From: Listeria ivanovii subsp. londoniensis
GTDB taxonomy: Bacteria > Bacillota > Bacilli > Lactobacillales > Listeriaceae
NCBI RefSeq assembly: GCF_000763495.1
Contig: NZ_CP009576.1
Coordinates: 1,250,001-1,314,000 of the forward strand
Length of the DNA stretch: 64,000 nucleotides
Direction of reading: 5' to 3'
Positions 18,154 through 28,286 of the stretch are shown here, in pieces (within the stretch, counting starts at the first letter, position 1; every line of letters starts with the position of its first letter). Position numbers and translations under genes: made by a program. Below the pieces are notes generated by a model. That model was not told where the DNA came from, did no database searches, and saw nothing but the letters and a program-made list of their open reading frames with translations.

Positions 18154-19527
18154 ATGAAATTTGCGATTATAATTCCTTTTTACAATGCTGAAAAAAGGTT
18201 AAAAGTATCCATAAATAGTGTTATTAAGCAGTCCTACCGTTTTTTAGAACATGTCGAGGTGCTGCTTATTAATGATGGAAGCACGGATAATAGCGGGATT
18301 ATTGCTAATCATTACGCAAAAAAATATCCCAATAATATTCGCGTGTTAAACATTCCTAACGGTGGACCTGCGAAAGCGAGAAACATTGGAATACATAATG
18401 TACGAGAAGATACTGACTTTGTCGGCTTTTTAGATGCAGACGATGTTTTATCTAGTAATATGTTAGAAAAGATGGCAGTTTTTTTGAATCAATCTAACGT
18501 AAATATGGTAGTACCTGCTTTTTATTATTTAGATGATTTTGGTAAAAAACAAAAAATTGCTCCACATAAATTAAATTATCGTTTTAAGAATGGCAATCGA
18601 ATGGTGAATATTGAGGAAGAACCTCAGGCAATTCATTATTATATCGGGGGAACTTTTTTACGTTATAAGAGCTTGCAAGAATTTTCGTTTGCGGAGGAGC
18701 TTTATTTTGGGGAAGATCAGCTCTTAATTACGCAATTTTTATTGAAGAATCGAACGTACGGATTAATTGCGGATGCGGGTTACTATTACTATCGCGATAT
18801 GAAACAAAAGGGTTCGCTTGTAAGTTCTTCTTGGAAAAAAAACGAAAGGTATACAGCTTTTCTTGAGAAGGTATACCAAACATATATAGCAGATTCTCAA
18901 AAGGAATTTGGAAGCGTCATTCCTTATATAAAAACACTTATTGCTTATCATGCGAAGTTGTTTTTTTATAAGGAGAATGTGTATTTTAAAGAGGTACTAA
19001 ATGAGGCTGAACAAGAAGGCTTTGTGGTTGAACTACAGCGAATATTGAAGGTAGTCGGAGCTAATACGATTTTGGCTCTAGACACACCGCTTGTTGTAAA
19101 AGAAATGATGCTTTCGATTATGCGAAATGGTTGGCCAGTGCAGTTTGAAATGGAACCATTAAGTGAGGTACCGCTAGTTAGTATAAAGGAAGTCTATCGA
19201 ATAGGTAAGCCAGCTGTAGTGGAACTATCGCTAGAAGAACAACGGCAGTCTTTGCCAAATGAAGGACATTTTGTTCTCGGCACAAGTACTGACAGCTCAT
19301 CTGCTAAGTTAATCACACGTAAATCTGACCAAAAAATTTGGGATATTTCGGTAAGAACGGCTGGAAGTATAGAGCGAGCGGTGTTTAATTTAAAACCATT
19401 TCAAAATAAAGTAGCAATCTTTTACATCGATAGGCATAAAAAAACGTCAATTATCGAGTTACGTGTTATGAATAGCTTATTGGCAAAAATAAAACGAAAT
19501 ATCAAATTAAAACGAGATTTTAAATAA
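18154..19527 (+). CDS. GT2 family glycosyltransferase (WTA)
   Basis: A 457-aa cytoplasmic enzyme. The N-terminal GT2 domain (residues 1-240) shows FAIIIPFYNAE, LLINDGSTDNS, NGGPAKARNIG, LDADD (metal site) and FGEDQLL. The C-terminal 200 residues are a beta-rich region similar to the end domain of WTA glycosyltransferases such as TarS/TarQ-type enzymes, ending in a very basic tail. It most likely adds a sugar to the polyol-phosphate chain. GGAGAGGG lies 7 nt upstream. The next gene starts 21 bp on. Confidence 0.82.
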   Translation: MKFAIIIPFYNAEKRLKVSINSVIKQSYRFLEHVEVLLINDGSTDNSGIIANHYAKKYPNNIRVLNIPNGGPAKARNIGIHNVREDTDFVGFLDADDVLSSNMLEKMAVFLNQSNVNMVVPAFYYLDDFGKKQKIAPHKLNYRFKNGNRMVNIEEEPQAIHYYIGGTFLRYKSLQEFSFAEELYFGEDQLLITQFLLKNRTYGLIADAGYYYYRDMKQKGSLVSSSWKKNERYTAFLEKVYQTYIADSQKEFGSVIPYIKTLIAYHAKLFFYKENVYFKEVLNEAEQEGFVVELQRILKVVGANTILALDTPLVVKEMMLSIMRNGWPVQFEMEPLSEVPLVSIKEVYRIGKPAVVELSLEEQRQSLPNEGHFVLGTSTDSSSAKLITRKSDQKIWDISVRTAGSIERAVFNLKPFQNKVAIFYIDRHKKTSIIELRVMNSLLAKIKRNIKLKRDFK

Positions 19528-19548
19528 AGGGTGGGAGGGAATATCCTG

Positions 19549-20703
19549 ATGAAGTTAGTACAAAAGGTATATTATCTGCTATTTAGGTTGGTGGGATTTT
19601 TACCTCGACAAAAGCAATTGGTGATGTTTGAAAGCTTTTCTGGAAAACAATATAGTTGTAATCCACGAGCGATTTTTGAATATATGGAAAAAAATAATCC
19701 AGAATATGAATTACTCTGGAGTGTGAATCCGAAATATGTCGAACTTTTCAAAGTGCAGGGTGTCCCATATGTTACACGTTTCTCAGTAAGTTGGTTATTT
19801 AAAATGGGACTGGCAAAATATTGGATTTCTAATAGTCGACTGCCATTAGAGCTACCGAAACCTAAAAAAACAATCTATGTGCAAACTTGGCACGGGACTC
19901 CTTTAAAGAAACTTGGGGTTGATATTGAAGAAGTTCATATGCCGGGACAAACGACGGAACAATACAAAGCAGATTTTGTAAAAGAAGCGCAGAAATGGGA
20001 TTATTTAATTGCGCCTAATGCATATTCTAGTGCTATTTTTAGACAAGCGTTTGGATTTACTGGTGAAATGATTGAATCGGGATATCCACGTAATGATATT
20101 TTATTTAGTGCGGACAAAGACGTGAAAATCGCAAATATCAAAAAAGCATTAAATATTTCAGAAGATAAAAAAGTTGTTTTATATGCCCCAACATGGCGGG
20201 ATAATGATTTTTACGAAGCAGGAAAATACAAATTTGATTTAAAAATAGATATTGCTCAAATGCAAGAAAAATTGGGAGATGAAGTAGTTTTGCTTGTTCG
20301 GATGCATTATCTAGTTGCGGAACATTTTGATTTTGCGCAATATGGAGATTTTGTACGAGATGCATCAAAACATGAAGATATTCGTGATTTATATTTAGTG
20401 AGTGATTTGTTAATTACTGATTATTCTTCTGTATTTTTTGATTATGCGAATTTGAAACGGCCGATGTTGTTTTATACGTATGATTTGGCTGAATATCGTG
20501 ATACGCTCCGTGGTTTTTATTTTGACTTTGAAAAAAATGCTCCCGGACCACTAGTCGAAACTAACGAGCAATTAATGGATGAGCTTGGTAAAATGCTTGT
20601 CAATCCGCCTGAAATAGAAAGTAGTTTTTTAGAGCAATTTTGTACTTGGGAAGACGGACATGCGGCAGAAAAAACAGTGAATATTGTTTTTGCTAAAAAA
20701 TAG
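19549..20703 (+). CDS. CDP-glycerol/ribitol glycerophosphotransferase
   Basis: A 384-aa TagB/TagF-family enzyme that transfers polyol phosphate from a CDP donor to the teichoic acid chain. Seen: amphipathic N-terminus, QTWHGTPLKKLG (catalytic His), YAPTWRDN, RMHY, SDLLITDYSSVFFDYA and RGFYFDFE, GP. I chose ATG 19549 with GGGAGGG 9 nt upstream rather than the in-frame GTG at 19531. Whether it acts as primer, linker or polymerase enzyme cannot be told from motifs. It is followed by a second family member after 11 bp. Confidence 0.88.
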   Translation: MKLVQKVYYLLFRLVGFLPRQKQLVMFESFSGKQYSCNPRAIFEYMEKNNPEYELLWSVNPKYVELFKVQGVPYVTRFSVSWLFKMGLAKYWISNSRLPLELPKPKKTIYVQTWHGTPLKKLGVDIEEVHMPGQTTEQYKADFVKEAQKWDYLIAPNAYSSAIFRQAFGFTGEMIESGYPRNDILFSADKDVKIANIKKALNISEDKKVVLYAPTWRDNDFYEAGKYKFDLKIDIAQMQEKLGDEVVLLVRMHYLVAEHFDFAQYGDFVRDASKHEDIRDLYLVSDLLITDYSSVFFDYANLKRPMLFYTYDLAEYRDTLRGFYFDFEKNAPGPLVETNEQLMDELGKMLVNPPEIESSFLEQFCTWEDGHAAEKTVNIVFAKK

Positions 20704-20714
20704 GCGGTGGAAAA

Positions 20715-21866
20715 ATGAAAAAAATAGCAATTTATATTTATATGTTGGCTGTTAAAGTAGTGAGCGGTTTAGCAAGACTTTTTCCTATGCAGCAAAAAGT
20801 GGTGTTTTTAATTAGTTTTGAAGAGAATCCCGCAGCTATTATTAAGCAAATGGAGCTTGATAAATTTACGCCTAATACGATTATTTTTTATGATCCACGT
20901 ATAAATGTAACAAACATTTCACGAGATTTTCTAAAGCTAAAACCTAAAAATATAGCTCAATTTATTCCATTAATGTTTCATCTTAATACGGCAAAAGTAG
21001 TTGTAACTGATAATTATTTTGTGGAATTAGCTGGGGCAAAATGGAGAAAAGGTGCTTCTTGTATTCAAATTTGGCATGCAAATGGTGCGCTGAAGAAGTT
21101 TGGCTGGGAAGATAAAGCAGCGCAAAAAAGAACCACAGCAGATAAAAAACGATTTCAAGCTGTTTATCAACGTTTTACGAATGTCGTCGTTGGGTCTGAT
21201 GAAATGGCTTTGATTTTCCAAAAATCGTTTTTATTAGATGAAAAACAGCTATTAAAGATTGGCGTGCCTAGAACCGATTATTTTTTTGATAAGGAGAAGT
21301 TGAAAGCAAATTATGATTGGACCTTTCAATCGTTAAATCTTTCCAATAGAAAACAGCTATTGTATGCTCCTACTTTTCGTGATGATGAGCTACAAAACAC
21401 ATCTTTACACTTAGATATTGCTGAAATGGAACGAGCACTGGGTGAGGAGTATCAATTAATTTTAAAATTACATCCTTCGATTAGTAATGATTTAGAAAAG
21501 TTGGATAGTGACTTTGTCGTCTATGTAGATAAAGAAACACCCATTGAAACCTTGCTTCCAGTGGTGGATATTTTAATTACAGATTATTCATCGATTCCAT
21601 TTGAATTTGCTTTACTTGAAAAGCCGATGATTTTTTATACGTATGATTTGCAAGCATATGATAAAGCACGTGGTCTTTCAGATGGTTTTTTAGAAACGAT
21701 TCCAGGTAACTGTGTTTTTACAACTGTAGAACTTATTGAAGAGATTAAAAAGGCGTCCTTCGATTTAGAAAAAGTTCGTCAATTTGCCTTGAAATGGAAT
21801 AAATATTCAGATGGATCTTCCAGCGAACGATTTGTTTCGCTTTTAAAAGAAAGACTAGAAAAGTAA
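20715..21866 (+). CDS. CDP-glycerol glycerophosphotransferase, TagB-like
   Basis: A 383-aa paralogue of the previous gene and about the size of TagB/TarB, which adds the first glycerol phosphate to the lipid-linked disaccharide. Seen: hydrophobic membrane-binding N-terminus, QIWHANGALKKFGW, IGVPRTDYFF, YAPTFRDD, KLHP and ITDYSSIPFEFALL. The CDP-glycerol maker tagD follows in the same direction, which favours the TagB role. The start has GGCGGTGG about 5 nt upstream. Confidence 0.86.
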   Translation: MKKIAIYIYMLAVKVVSGLARLFPMQQKVVFLISFEENPAAIIKQMELDKFTPNTIIFYDPRINVTNISRDFLKLKPKNIAQFIPLMFHLNTAKVVVTDNYFVELAGAKWRKGASCIQIWHANGALKKFGWEDKAAQKRTTADKKRFQAVYQRFTNVVVGSDEMALIFQKSFLLDEKQLLKIGVPRTDYFFDKEKLKANYDWTFQSLNLSNRKQLLYAPTFRDDELQNTSLHLDIAEMERALGEEYQLILKLHPSISNDLEKLDSDFVVYVDKETPIETLLPVVDILITDYSSIPFEFALLEKPMIFYTYDLQAYDKARGLSDGFLETIPGNCVFTTVELIEEIKKASFDLEKVRQFALKWNKYSDGSSSERFVSLLKERLEK

Positions 21867-21899
21867 GACTGCTAACCAGTAGAGAATTTTTTTATTTCT

Positions 21900-21908
21900 T
21901 GATATACT
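21900..21908 (+). promoter_or_regulatory. Extended -10 promoter for tagD
   Basis: TGATATACT gives TG-N-TATACT, 22 bp before the tagD start. This would allow tagD to be expressed separately from the upstream transferases. Confidence 0.45.
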
Positions 21909-21930
21909 ACTAAAGAAAGTAGGTGGGCTG

Positions 21931-22314
21931 ATGAAAAAAGTAATTACATATGGCACATTTGATTTAATTCATTGGGGGCATATTCGCTTATTAGAACGAG
22001 CTAAAGCGCTTGGAGATTATCTGATTGTCGCAATTTCAACAGATGAGTTCAATCGAATCAAGCATAAAGAGGCATACCATAACTTTGAGCACCGCAAACT
22101 GATTTTAGAAGCGATTAGATATGTGGATGAAGTAATCCCAGAAAGCAACTGGGAACAAAAACTAGAAGATGTACAAAGTCGTGATATTGATGTCTTTGTA
22201 ATGGGAGATGATTGGGAAGGCGAATTTGACTTTCTAAAACCATATTGCGAAGTGGTTTATTTACCACGTACAGACGGAATTTCTACCTCAAAGATAAAAG
22301 ATGATTTAAAATAG
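21931..22314 (+). CDS. tagD: Glycerol-3-phosphate cytidylyltransferase
   Basis: Makes CDP-glycerol for WTA linkage units. The 127-aa length is standard. Seen: GTFDLIHWGHIRLLERA with the HxGH nucleotide-binding motif (residues 14-17), VAISTDEFN, MGDDWEG and the C-terminal RTDGISTSKI. The ribosome site GTGGG lies before the ATG. It is the last WTA gene of the window. Confidence 0.95.
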   Translation: MKKVITYGTFDLIHWGHIRLLERAKALGDYLIVAISTDEFNRIKHKEAYHNFEHRKLILEAIRYVDEVIPESNWEQKLEDVQSRDIDVFVMGDDWEGEFDFLKPYCEVVYLPRTDGISTSKIKDDLK

Positions 22315-22431
22315 TAGTGGCACAAAATGAGTACTCCAGTAATGTTTAATTATTAGGTGGTAGGCTTGTTTTGTGCTATTATTATGTATAAATGATAACT
22401 AATAAGAACAGTTACGATAGGAGCAAGAGAA

Positions 22432-23922
22432 ATGACAAATTTATTTCAAGATGATAGTCTCACGCTACATACAGACCTTTATCAACTAAATATGATGAAA
22501 GCGTATTTTGACGATGGACTTCATGAGCGTAGATCGGTATTTGAAGTTTTTTTCCGAGATATGCCATTTGATTCAGGTTTTGTTGTATTTGCTGGACTAG
22601 AACGAATTATTCATTATATGCAAAATTTGCGTTTTACGGAAACGGATATTACCTATTTACATGATGAGCTTGGTTTTGACGGGCCATTTTTAGAATATTT
22701 ACGAACATTTAAATTTAAAGGAAATATTCTTGCAGCGAAAGAAGGCGAGTTTGTTTTTAAAACAGAACCTATCTTGCAAGTGGAAGCAAGCCTGGCAGAA
22801 GCACAATTAATCGAAACTGCTTTGCTTAACATTGTGAACTTCCAAACGCTGATTGCGACAAAAGCAGCCCGAATTCGTTCAGTAATTGACGACGAAACGT
22901 TTGCGGAATTTGGAACGAGACGCGCGCAAGAAATGGATGCAGCAATTTGGGGCACAAGGGCGGCTTATATCGGTGGTTGTGATTCAACGAGTAATGTTCG
23001 AGCTGGAAAGATTTTCGGCATTCCTGTCTCCGGCACGATGGCACATGCGATGGTTCAAGCTTACCGCGATGAACTGGAAGCATTTAGAAGTTATGCTAAA
23101 ACACATTTTGATTCCATTTTCTTAGTAGATACATACGATACTTTAAAATCTGGAGTTCCAAATGCGATCAAAGTAGCACAAGAAATGGGGGACAAAATCA
23201 ACTTTATCGGCATTCGTTTAGATAGTGGAGACATGGCTTTCTTATCCAAAAAAGCCCGCCAAATGTTAGATGATGCTGGTTTCACCGAAGCGAAGATTTT
23301 TGCTTCAAGTGATTTAGATGAACATACGATTTTGTCATTAAAAGCTCAAAAAGCGAAAATTGATTCATGGGGTGTTGGTACGAAATTAATTACTGCCTAC
23401 GATCAACCTGCACTTGGAGCCGTTTATAAAATGGCTGCTATTGCGGATGAGAATGATATTTTACAAGACTCAATTAAACTTTCCAGTAATACAGAAAAAG
23501 TTTCGACTCCTGGCAAGAAAAAAGTCTACCGAATTATTACGAATGAAGAAGGTTTAAAAGCAGAAGGAGACTATATTGCTTTAGAGGATGAATCGCTTGA
23601 AAACGTCGATAAATTAACCATGTTCCACCCAGTGCATACGTACATTATGAAAACGGTGGAAAATTTTACAGCTCGTGAGCTACTCGTACCGATTTTTAAA
23701 GATGGCGAATTAGTATATGAAATGCCAACTTTAGACGAAATTAAAGCCTATAAAGAAGAAAATCTGGCACTGCTTTGGGATGAGTATAAACGTACGGTTC
23801 GCCCGGAGCAATACCCAGTTGATTTAAGTGTGAAATGTTGGAAAAACAAAATGCGCAATATCGAAAAAGTCCGGAAGAGTGTTCAATTACATTCACCAGT
23901 TGAATTAGATATGCCGTTTTAG
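22432..23922 (+). CDS. pncB: Nicotinate phosphoribosyltransferase
   Basis: First step of NAD salvage: nicotinate plus PRPP gives nicotinate mononucleotide. The 496-aa size fits the long Gram-positive form. Seen: [12 protein letters not shown] near the start, [43 protein letters not shown] and GVGTKLI. GATAGGAGC lies about 10 nt upstream. nadE follows after 8 bp, so donor and final amidation steps are made together. Confidence 0.95.
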   Translation: MTNLFQDDSLTLHTDLYQLNMMKAYFDDGLHERRSVFEVFFRDMPFDSGFVVFAGLERIIHYMQNLRFTETDITYLHDELGFDGPFLEYLRTFKFKGNILAAKEGEFVFKTEPILQVEASLAEAQLIETALLNIVNFQTLIATKAARIRSVIDDETFAEFGTRRAQEMDAAIWGTRAAYIGGCDSTSNVRAGKIFGIPVSGTMAHAMVQAYRDELEAFRSYAKTHFDSIFLVDTYDTLKSGVPNAIKVAQEMGDKINFIGIRLDSGDMAFLSKKARQMLDDAGFTEAKIFASSDLDEHTILSLKAQKAKIDSWGVGTKLITAYDQPALGAVYKMAAIADENDILQDSIKLSSNTEKVSTPGKKKVYRIITNEEGLKAEGDYIALEDESLENVDKLTMFHPVHTYIMKTVENFTARELLVPIFKDGELVYEMPTLDEIKAYKEENLALLWDEYKRTVRPEQYPVDLSVKCWKNKMRNIEKVRKSVQLHSPVELDMPF

Positions 23923-23933
23923 GAGGAATTATG

Positions 23934-24758
23934 ATGGATATCAGAAAAAGAATTTTAGCAGATATGCAAGTAGCAGAAACAATTGATGCTCGGGCAGAAA
24001 TTAGAAAAAGTGTCGATTTTTTAAAAGCATATTTAACAAAGAATCCGTTCTTAAAAAGCTTTGTTCTTGGGATTTCTGGTGGGCAAGATTCCACGTTAGC
24101 AGGAAAATTAGCACAAATGGCGATAAGCGAACTTCGCGCAGAAACGGCTGACGAGGAGTATCAGTTTTTCGCGGTGAGCTTACCCTACGGAATTCAACTA
24201 GATGAATCGGACCGTCAAGATGCCCTGGATTTTATGCAACCAGACAACAGACTGACCGTCAATATTAAAGCTTCAGTGGACGCAAGTGTGGCGGCCCTTA
24301 GTGAAGCGGGCGTGGAGCTATCTGATTTTGCTAAAGGAAATGAGAAAGCGCGCGAACGGATGAAAGTTCAATACGCGATTGCGGCAATGAATAAAGGTGT
24401 AGTCGTTGGAACAGATCACTCGGCAGAAGCAGTTACTGGTTTTTATACGAAATATGGCGATGGGGGAACAGATATTAACCCGCTATTTCGCTTAAATAAA
24501 CGCCAAGGCAAGGCACTTCTAAAAGAGCTTGGTTGCCCGGAACATTTATATATGAAAAAACCGACTGCTGATTTAGAAGATAATAAACCAGCCCTTCCCG
24601 ATGAAGTAGCTCTAGGTGTTACTTACGACCAAATTGATGATTATTTGGAAGGGAAAACAGTTCCAGCAGAAGCAGCAGCAAAAATTGAAAACTGGTTTAT
24701 TAAAACAGAGCATAAGCGCCATATGGCAATCACGATATTGGATGATTTCTGGAAATAG
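23934..24758 (+). CDS. nadE: NH3-dependent NAD+ synthetase
   Basis: Amidates nicotinic acid adenine dinucleotide to NAD with ATP and ammonia. The 274-aa protein shows the PP-loop [10 protein letters not shown] (about residues 44-53), [21 protein letters not shown] and [13 protein letters not shown]. There is no glutaminase domain, hence the ammonia-dependent form. Two adjacent ATGs (23931 and 23934) follow AGGAGG; the second has the better spacing of 7 nt. The ribosome site overlaps the pncB stop region. Confidence 0.95.
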   Translation: MDIRKRILADMQVAETIDARAEIRKSVDFLKAYLTKNPFLKSFVLGISGGQDSTLAGKLAQMAISELRAETADEEYQFFAVSLPYGIQLDESDRQDALDFMQPDNRLTVNIKASVDASVAALSEAGVELSDFAKGNEKARERMKVQYAIAAMNKGVVVGTDHSAEAVTGFYTKYGDGGTDINPLFRLNKRQGKALLKELGCPEHLYMKKPTADLEDNKPALPDEVALGVTYDQIDDYLEGKTVPAEAAAKIENWFIKTEHKRHMAITILDDFWK

Positions 24759-24770
24759 GAGGTTGTTTAA

Positions 24771-25079
24771 ATGAAAGTTGGTTATGGATTATTAACGGCA
24801 TTTTATACACATCCTGGAGAGCGAGATCAGTTAGCGTCTATTTTGCTTGAAGCAGCAGAAAGTTTGGAAGAATATAATACGTGTATCCAGTACATCGTTA
24901 GTGTTTCAGAGACAGAAGCGGAGACGATTTTTGTTTCAGAAATCTGGGTCGACAAAGGTCATCATGAAGCTTCTCTTGATAACATTGCTGTAAAGAGCAT
25001 GATTGCAAAAGCTAAACCGCTAATCAAAGAAGTCAAACGCATCCAAGAACTAGATATCCTTGGCGGCAAAGGAATGTAG
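24771..25079 (+). CDS. Antibiotic biosynthesis monooxygenase-like (ABM) domain protein
   Basis: A 102-aa single-domain protein. MKVGYGLLTAFYTHPGERDQ followed by LLEAAE, then VSVSETEAETIFVSEIWVDKGHHEA, matches the dimeric ferredoxin-like ABM/YgiN fold. Members oxidise quinols or small aromatics, or act as heme-binding partners; the substrate is unknown here. It follows nadE by 12 bp with AGGAGG and ends at a terminator, so it closes the pncB-nadE operon. Confidence 0.75.
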   Translation: MKVGYGLLTAFYTHPGERDQLASILLEAAESLEEYNTCIQYIVSVSETEAETIFVSEIWVDKGHHEASLDNIAVKSMIAKAKPLIKEVKRIQELDILGGKGM

Positions 25080-25093
25080 ATATGCAAAACAAG

Positions 25094-25125
25094 AATGATT
25101 CTGGGATTTTCCAGAGTCATTTTTT
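25094..25125 (+). terminator. Terminator overlapping the next ribosome site
   Basis: AATGATTCTGG (25094-25104) pairs with CCAGAGTCATT (25111-25121), then TTTTT. The T tract runs directly into the TTGGAGG ribosome site of the EIIB gene. Confidence 0.8.
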
Positions 25126-25137
25126 GGAGGGATGAAG

Positions 25138-25542
25138 TTGAAAACATTAATGATTGTCTGCGCTGGCGGAGCGACTTCCAGCTTAATGGCACAAAACGTG
25201 GTGAAAAGTGCGGTTTCAGAAGGATTGGATGCTGTACTTGTTTTTCCAGAAGATGTGAAGTACCACGATCGTTTCCGTGAAAATTTTGGCGAGCGAGATT
25301 TAGTTGTTGTAATGGGTCCCGTTGGCGCAATAACGGCTGGGAAATTCCGCGATTATAAAGAACAAGTCGATGCAGTGCTAGTCGCGCCACAAGTAAAATA
25401 CATGTATAAAACTGTAGAAGAAGTTTTAGGGGAGCTTGAAATCCCTTGTGCTAATATAAATTCACTTGATTTTGGTCGAATGCGCGGCGATAAAATCCTC
25501 GTCCAAGGTTTAGGGCTGATAGACCAGAAAAATTCCAAATAA
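25138..25542 (+). CDS. PTS lactose/cellobiose-type EIIB protein
   Basis: A stand-alone 134-aa EIIB domain. LKTLMIVCAGGATSSLMA carries the cysteine that is phosphorylated in this family (about residue 8), set in the usual P-loop. Later VVMGPVGAI, VLVAPQVKYMYK and CANINSLDFGRMRGDK fit the fold. No EIIA or EIIC gene is adjacent, so its sugar partner must lie elsewhere or it is regulatory. I chose TTG 25138, 7 nt after TTGGAGG (25124-25130), over ATG 25132, which is only 1 nt from it. Confidence 0.8.
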   Translation: MKTLMIVCAGGATSSLMAQNVVKSAVSEGLDAVLVFPEDVKYHDRFRENFGERDLVVVMGPVGAITAGKFRDYKEQVDAVLVAPQVKYMYKTVEEVLGELEIPCANINSLDFGRMRGDKILVQGLGLIDQKNSK

Positions 25543-25573
25543 GGTGTTGCAACTTTAGAGGGGACACGTTAAA

Positions 25574-25600
25574 ATGAAAGAAGATGAAAAGGACAAGTGA
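25574..25600 (+). CDS. Eight-codon leader ORF upstream of guaA (tentative)
   Basis: GAGGGG (25558-25563) precedes ATG 25574 and the frame MKEDEKDK, whose TGA lies in the loop region of the terminator hairpin at 25587-25611. The very charged peptide may be chance. If translated, ribosomes would cover the left arm of the stem and reduce termination. Confidence 0.25.
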   Translation: MKEDEKDK

Positions 25601-25617
25601 TTTGTCCTTTTCTTATT
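25587..25617 (+). terminator. Terminator between EIIB and guaA
   Basis: AAAAGGACAA (25587-25596) pairs with TTGTCCTTTT (25602-25611), followed by CTTATT. A second palindrome, AACCGCAA-AT-TTGCGGTT (25631-25648), stands between it and guaA. Confidence 0.7.
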
Positions 25618-25671
25618 AGTACCGTGAAGTAACCGCAAATTTGCGGTTTCATTTTATAGATAAGGGTGGTT

Positions 25672-27228
25672 TTGTTTAAAATTATGAAAGACTTTACCGA
25701 GCAAGAGAAAATTATCGTTCTAGACTTTGGTAGCCAGTATAACCAACTTATTACGCGCCGTATCCGTGATTTCGGTGTGTACAGTGAATTACATCCGCAT
25801 ACTATCACTCTCGAAGAAATGAAAGCACTAAATCCAACGGGAATTATTTTTTCAGGAGGACCAAACAGCGTATACGACAAAGACGCTTTTCGTGCGGATG
25901 AAAGAATTTTTGACATGGGGATTCCGATTTTAGGAATTTGTTACGGAATGCAACTAATGACTGTCCATTTTGCCGGAAAAGTAGAAGCAGCAAAAGACCG
26001 TGAATACGGAAAAGCAGATATCCATGTAGAAGTACCTAACCGTTTATTTGCCGGACTTCCAACCGATCAAGTAGTTTGGATGAGCCACGGAGACTTAGTA
26101 GTGAAAGAACCAGCTGGCTTTGAAGTAACGACAACAAGCCCATCTTGTCCGATTGCCGGAATTGCTGACGAAGCTCGCCAACTCTACGGGGTACAATTCC
26201 ATCCAGAAGTACGTCACTCTGAATACGGAAACGAATTACTGAAGAATTTTGCATTAAACATCTGTGGCTGTAAAGGTGACTGGACAATGGAAAACTTTAG
26301 CGAAGTCGAAATCGCTAAAATCCAAGAAATCGTTGGCGACAAAAAAGTCTTGCTAGCGCTTTCTGGTGGCGTTGATTCTTCTGTTGTTGGTGTGTTAATC
26401 CATAAAGCAATTGGTGACCAACTAACCTGTATTTTCGTTGACCACGGCTTGCTTCGTAAAGGTGAAGCAGACCAAGTAATGGCGACTCTACAAGGTGAAT
26501 TCAATATGAACATCATCAAAGTAGATGCGAAAAAACGCTTCATGGACAAATTAGCAGGCGTTTCTGACCCAGAACAAAAACGCAAAATCATCGGTAACGA
26601 ATTCATTTACGTTTTTGATGATGAAGCAAACAAACTAGATGGCGTAGAATTTCTCGCACAAGGAACACTTTACACCGACATTATCGAAAGTGGTACAGCA
26701 ACCGCCCAAACAATCAAATCACATCACAACGTTGGCGGCTTACCAGAAGATATGCAATTTAAACTAATCGAACCACTAAACACGCTTTTCAAAGATGAAG
26801 TTCGTGCCCTTGGAACCGAACTTGGCATGCCTGACGCAATCGTGTGGCGCCAACCATTCCCGGGTCCAGGTCTTGGAATCCGCGTACTTGGCGAAATCAC
26901 CGAAGAAAAACTAGAAATCGTTCGTGATTCTGATTATATTTTACGCGAAGAAATCAAAAAAGCCGGTTTAGAACGCGAAATCTGGCAATACTTCACAGCA
27001 CTTCCAAATATCCGTAGCGTTGGTGTTATGGGTGACGGAAGAACGTATGACCATACTGTGGTTGTTCGTGCGGTGACGAGTATTGATGGAATGACAGCGG
27101 ATTGGGCTCGTATTCCGTGGGATGTGCTGGAGAAGATTTCGGTGCGGATTGTGAATGAAGTAGCTCATGTGAACCGGGTTGTTTATGATATTACGAGTAA
27201 ACCGCCTGCTACGGTGGAGTGGGAGTAA
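25672..27228 (+). CDS. guaA: GMP synthase (glutamine-hydrolysing)
   Basis: Converts XMP to GMP with glutamine and ATP. The class I amidotransferase domain shows GICYGMQ (nucleophile Cys) and GVQFHPE (His-Glu). The synthetase domain has the PP-loop [10 protein letters not shown] and, near the end, KPPATVEWE. From TTG 25672 the protein is 518 aa; AAGG lies 6 nt before it. ATG 25684 is a shorter option but 14 nt or more from any ribosome site. The 3' flank is the integration site of the island that follows, a known hotspot for elements in Gram-positives. Confidence 0.95.
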   Translation: MFKIMKDFTEQEKIIVLDFGSQYNQLITRRIRDFGVYSELHPHTITLEEMKALNPTGIIFSGGPNSVYDKDAFRADERIFDMGIPILGICYGMQLMTVHFAGKVEAAKDREYGKADIHVEVPNRLFAGLPTDQVVWMSHGDLVVKEPAGFEVTTTSPSCPIAGIADEARQLYGVQFHPEVRHSEYGNELLKNFALNICGCKGDWTMENFSEVEIAKIQEIVGDKKVLLALSGGVDSSVVGVLIHKAIGDQLTCIFVDHGLLRKGEADQVMATLQGEFNMNIIKVDAKKRFMDKLAGVSDPEQKRKIIGNEFIYVFDDEANKLDGVEFLAQGTLYTDIIESGTATAQTIKSHHNVGGLPEDMQFKLIEPLNTLFKDEVRALGTELGMPDAIVWRQPFPGPGLGIRVLGEITEEKLEIVRDSDYILREEIKKAGLEREIWQYFTALPNIRSVGVMGDGRTYDHTVVVRAVTSIDGMTADWARIPWDVLEKISVRIVNEVAHVNRVVYDITSKPPATVEWE

Positions 27229-27236
27229 AGAAAGGT

Positions 27237-27280
27237 GAGTCGTAAATCCTTTAGTATAAAGGGTTTACGGCTCTTTTTTT
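27237..27280 (+). terminator. guaA terminator
   Basis: GAGTCGTAAATCCTTT (27237-27252) pairs with AAAGGGTTTACGGCTC (27258-27273), then seven Ts. Confidence 0.9.
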
Positions 27281-27286
27281 ATTTGA

Positions 27287-27301
27287 ATTGCACTTTTTAT
27301 A
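27287..27301 (+). repeat. Putative attL
   Basis: ATTGCACTTTTTATA, identical to 34982-34996. It lies 7 bp beyond the guaA terminator and includes the stop codon of the integrase. Confidence 0.7.
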
Positions 27302-28286
27302 ATTCTTGCCGTATAAACTTTTTCGTGTGTTTATTTCTTGGTGATGTATCTAGGTTTTCGATGGGTGGGGTGTAACTGATTATTCCTTTTAGTTTAGTGG
27401 CTACTTCAAAATTACTATTTGGATAAAGGTGTCCATAAGTTCCGAGTGTAGTTTCAATATCTTCATGACCTAATCGCTCTTTAATAATAAGCGGATTTTC
27501 TCCCATACTTATTAGTAGTGATGCATGAGAATGTCGCAATGCGTGGAAGCGTATTCTATGAATTCCAGCTTTTTTAGCGAAGCGAGCTATAGCATAACTG
27601 ATAGTATGTTTCTGACACGGGGGGTTATTGTAACTGATAATAAATCCAGTGTCTAATATGTTTTGTTGTGTATTTTTCCACTCTTTTAGTAGTTGTAATG
27701 TATCTACATCTAGAACAATTTGGAGGGTACTGGCTCTAGTTTTAGGTTCTACAAAATAATATTCATTTATATTTCTATAAAAAAGTGTTTTTGTGATACT
27801 GAGAATTCCAGTTTCAAAATCAATGTCGTCCCATTGTAATGTTGTTGCTTCACCAATTCGTATACCAGTCATAAAGAGTAACCAAATAGAAATAAATAAA
27901 AAATGTTGATAATAGTCTTCTTTAAAAATACATGATATGACTTTTTCAAATTCTTCTTTTGTCCAAAATTCGACTTTTGTCTTTTGTTTTTTTACATTAC
28001 CTATTATCTTTGCGGGATTAACTTCTGCTAAGTTTAGAACAACAGCTCTATCCATTGCTATTGAAAAAATACCTTGAACACCACGTACATAAGAAGCACT
28101 TAATTTTTTTATTAGAGATAGCTGCCAACTTTGAATAAGAAGGGGATCAATTCCATTAACAGGAAATTTATAGAAATACTTGAAATATTTTTTAATACTA
28201 GATTCTCTATTTTCATAAGTTCGTAATTTTACTTGTGATTTGTACCATGGAAGAAATATTTCTTCAGTGAAATATTTAAATGTCAT
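27297..28286 (-). CDS. Tyrosine integrase, core-binding and catalytic domains (split)
   Basis: A 329-aa fragment carrying the SAM-like core-binding domain (residues 1-100) and catalytic domain. Catalytic residues seen: Arg in TGIRIGEA, Lys region TKTLF, HALRHSHAS (HxxR), GHEDI (His) and the tyrosine in TTLGTYGHLYPN. The arm-binding domain normally fused in front is encoded by the overlapping upstream frame, joined by an ATGA stop-start. A frameshift of one base would fuse them. The enzyme would integrate and excise the island at the guaA end. Confidence 0.85.
   Translation of the reverse strand: MTFKYFTEEIFLPWYKSQVKLRTYENRESSIKKYFKYFYKFPVNGIDPLLIQSWQLSLIKKLSASYVRGVQGIFSIAMDRAVVLNLAEVNPAKIIGNVKKQKTKVEFWTKEEFEKVISCIFKEDYYQHFLFISIWLLFMTGIRIGEATTLQWDDIDFETGILSITKTLFYRNINEYYFVEPKTRASTLQIVLDVDTLQLLKEWKNTQQNILDTGFIISYNNPPCQKHTISYAIARFAKKAGIHRIRFHALRHSHASLLISMGENPLIIKERLGHEDIETTLGTYGHLYPNSNFEVATKLKGIISYTPPIENLDTSPRNKHTKKFIRQEL

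Noticed and set aside
22319-22376. GCACAAAA...TTTTGTGC inverted pair before pncB as an operator
   Set aside because: The arms are only 8 bp and about 40 bases apart, and do not match a NAD-regulator site that I can state with confidence.
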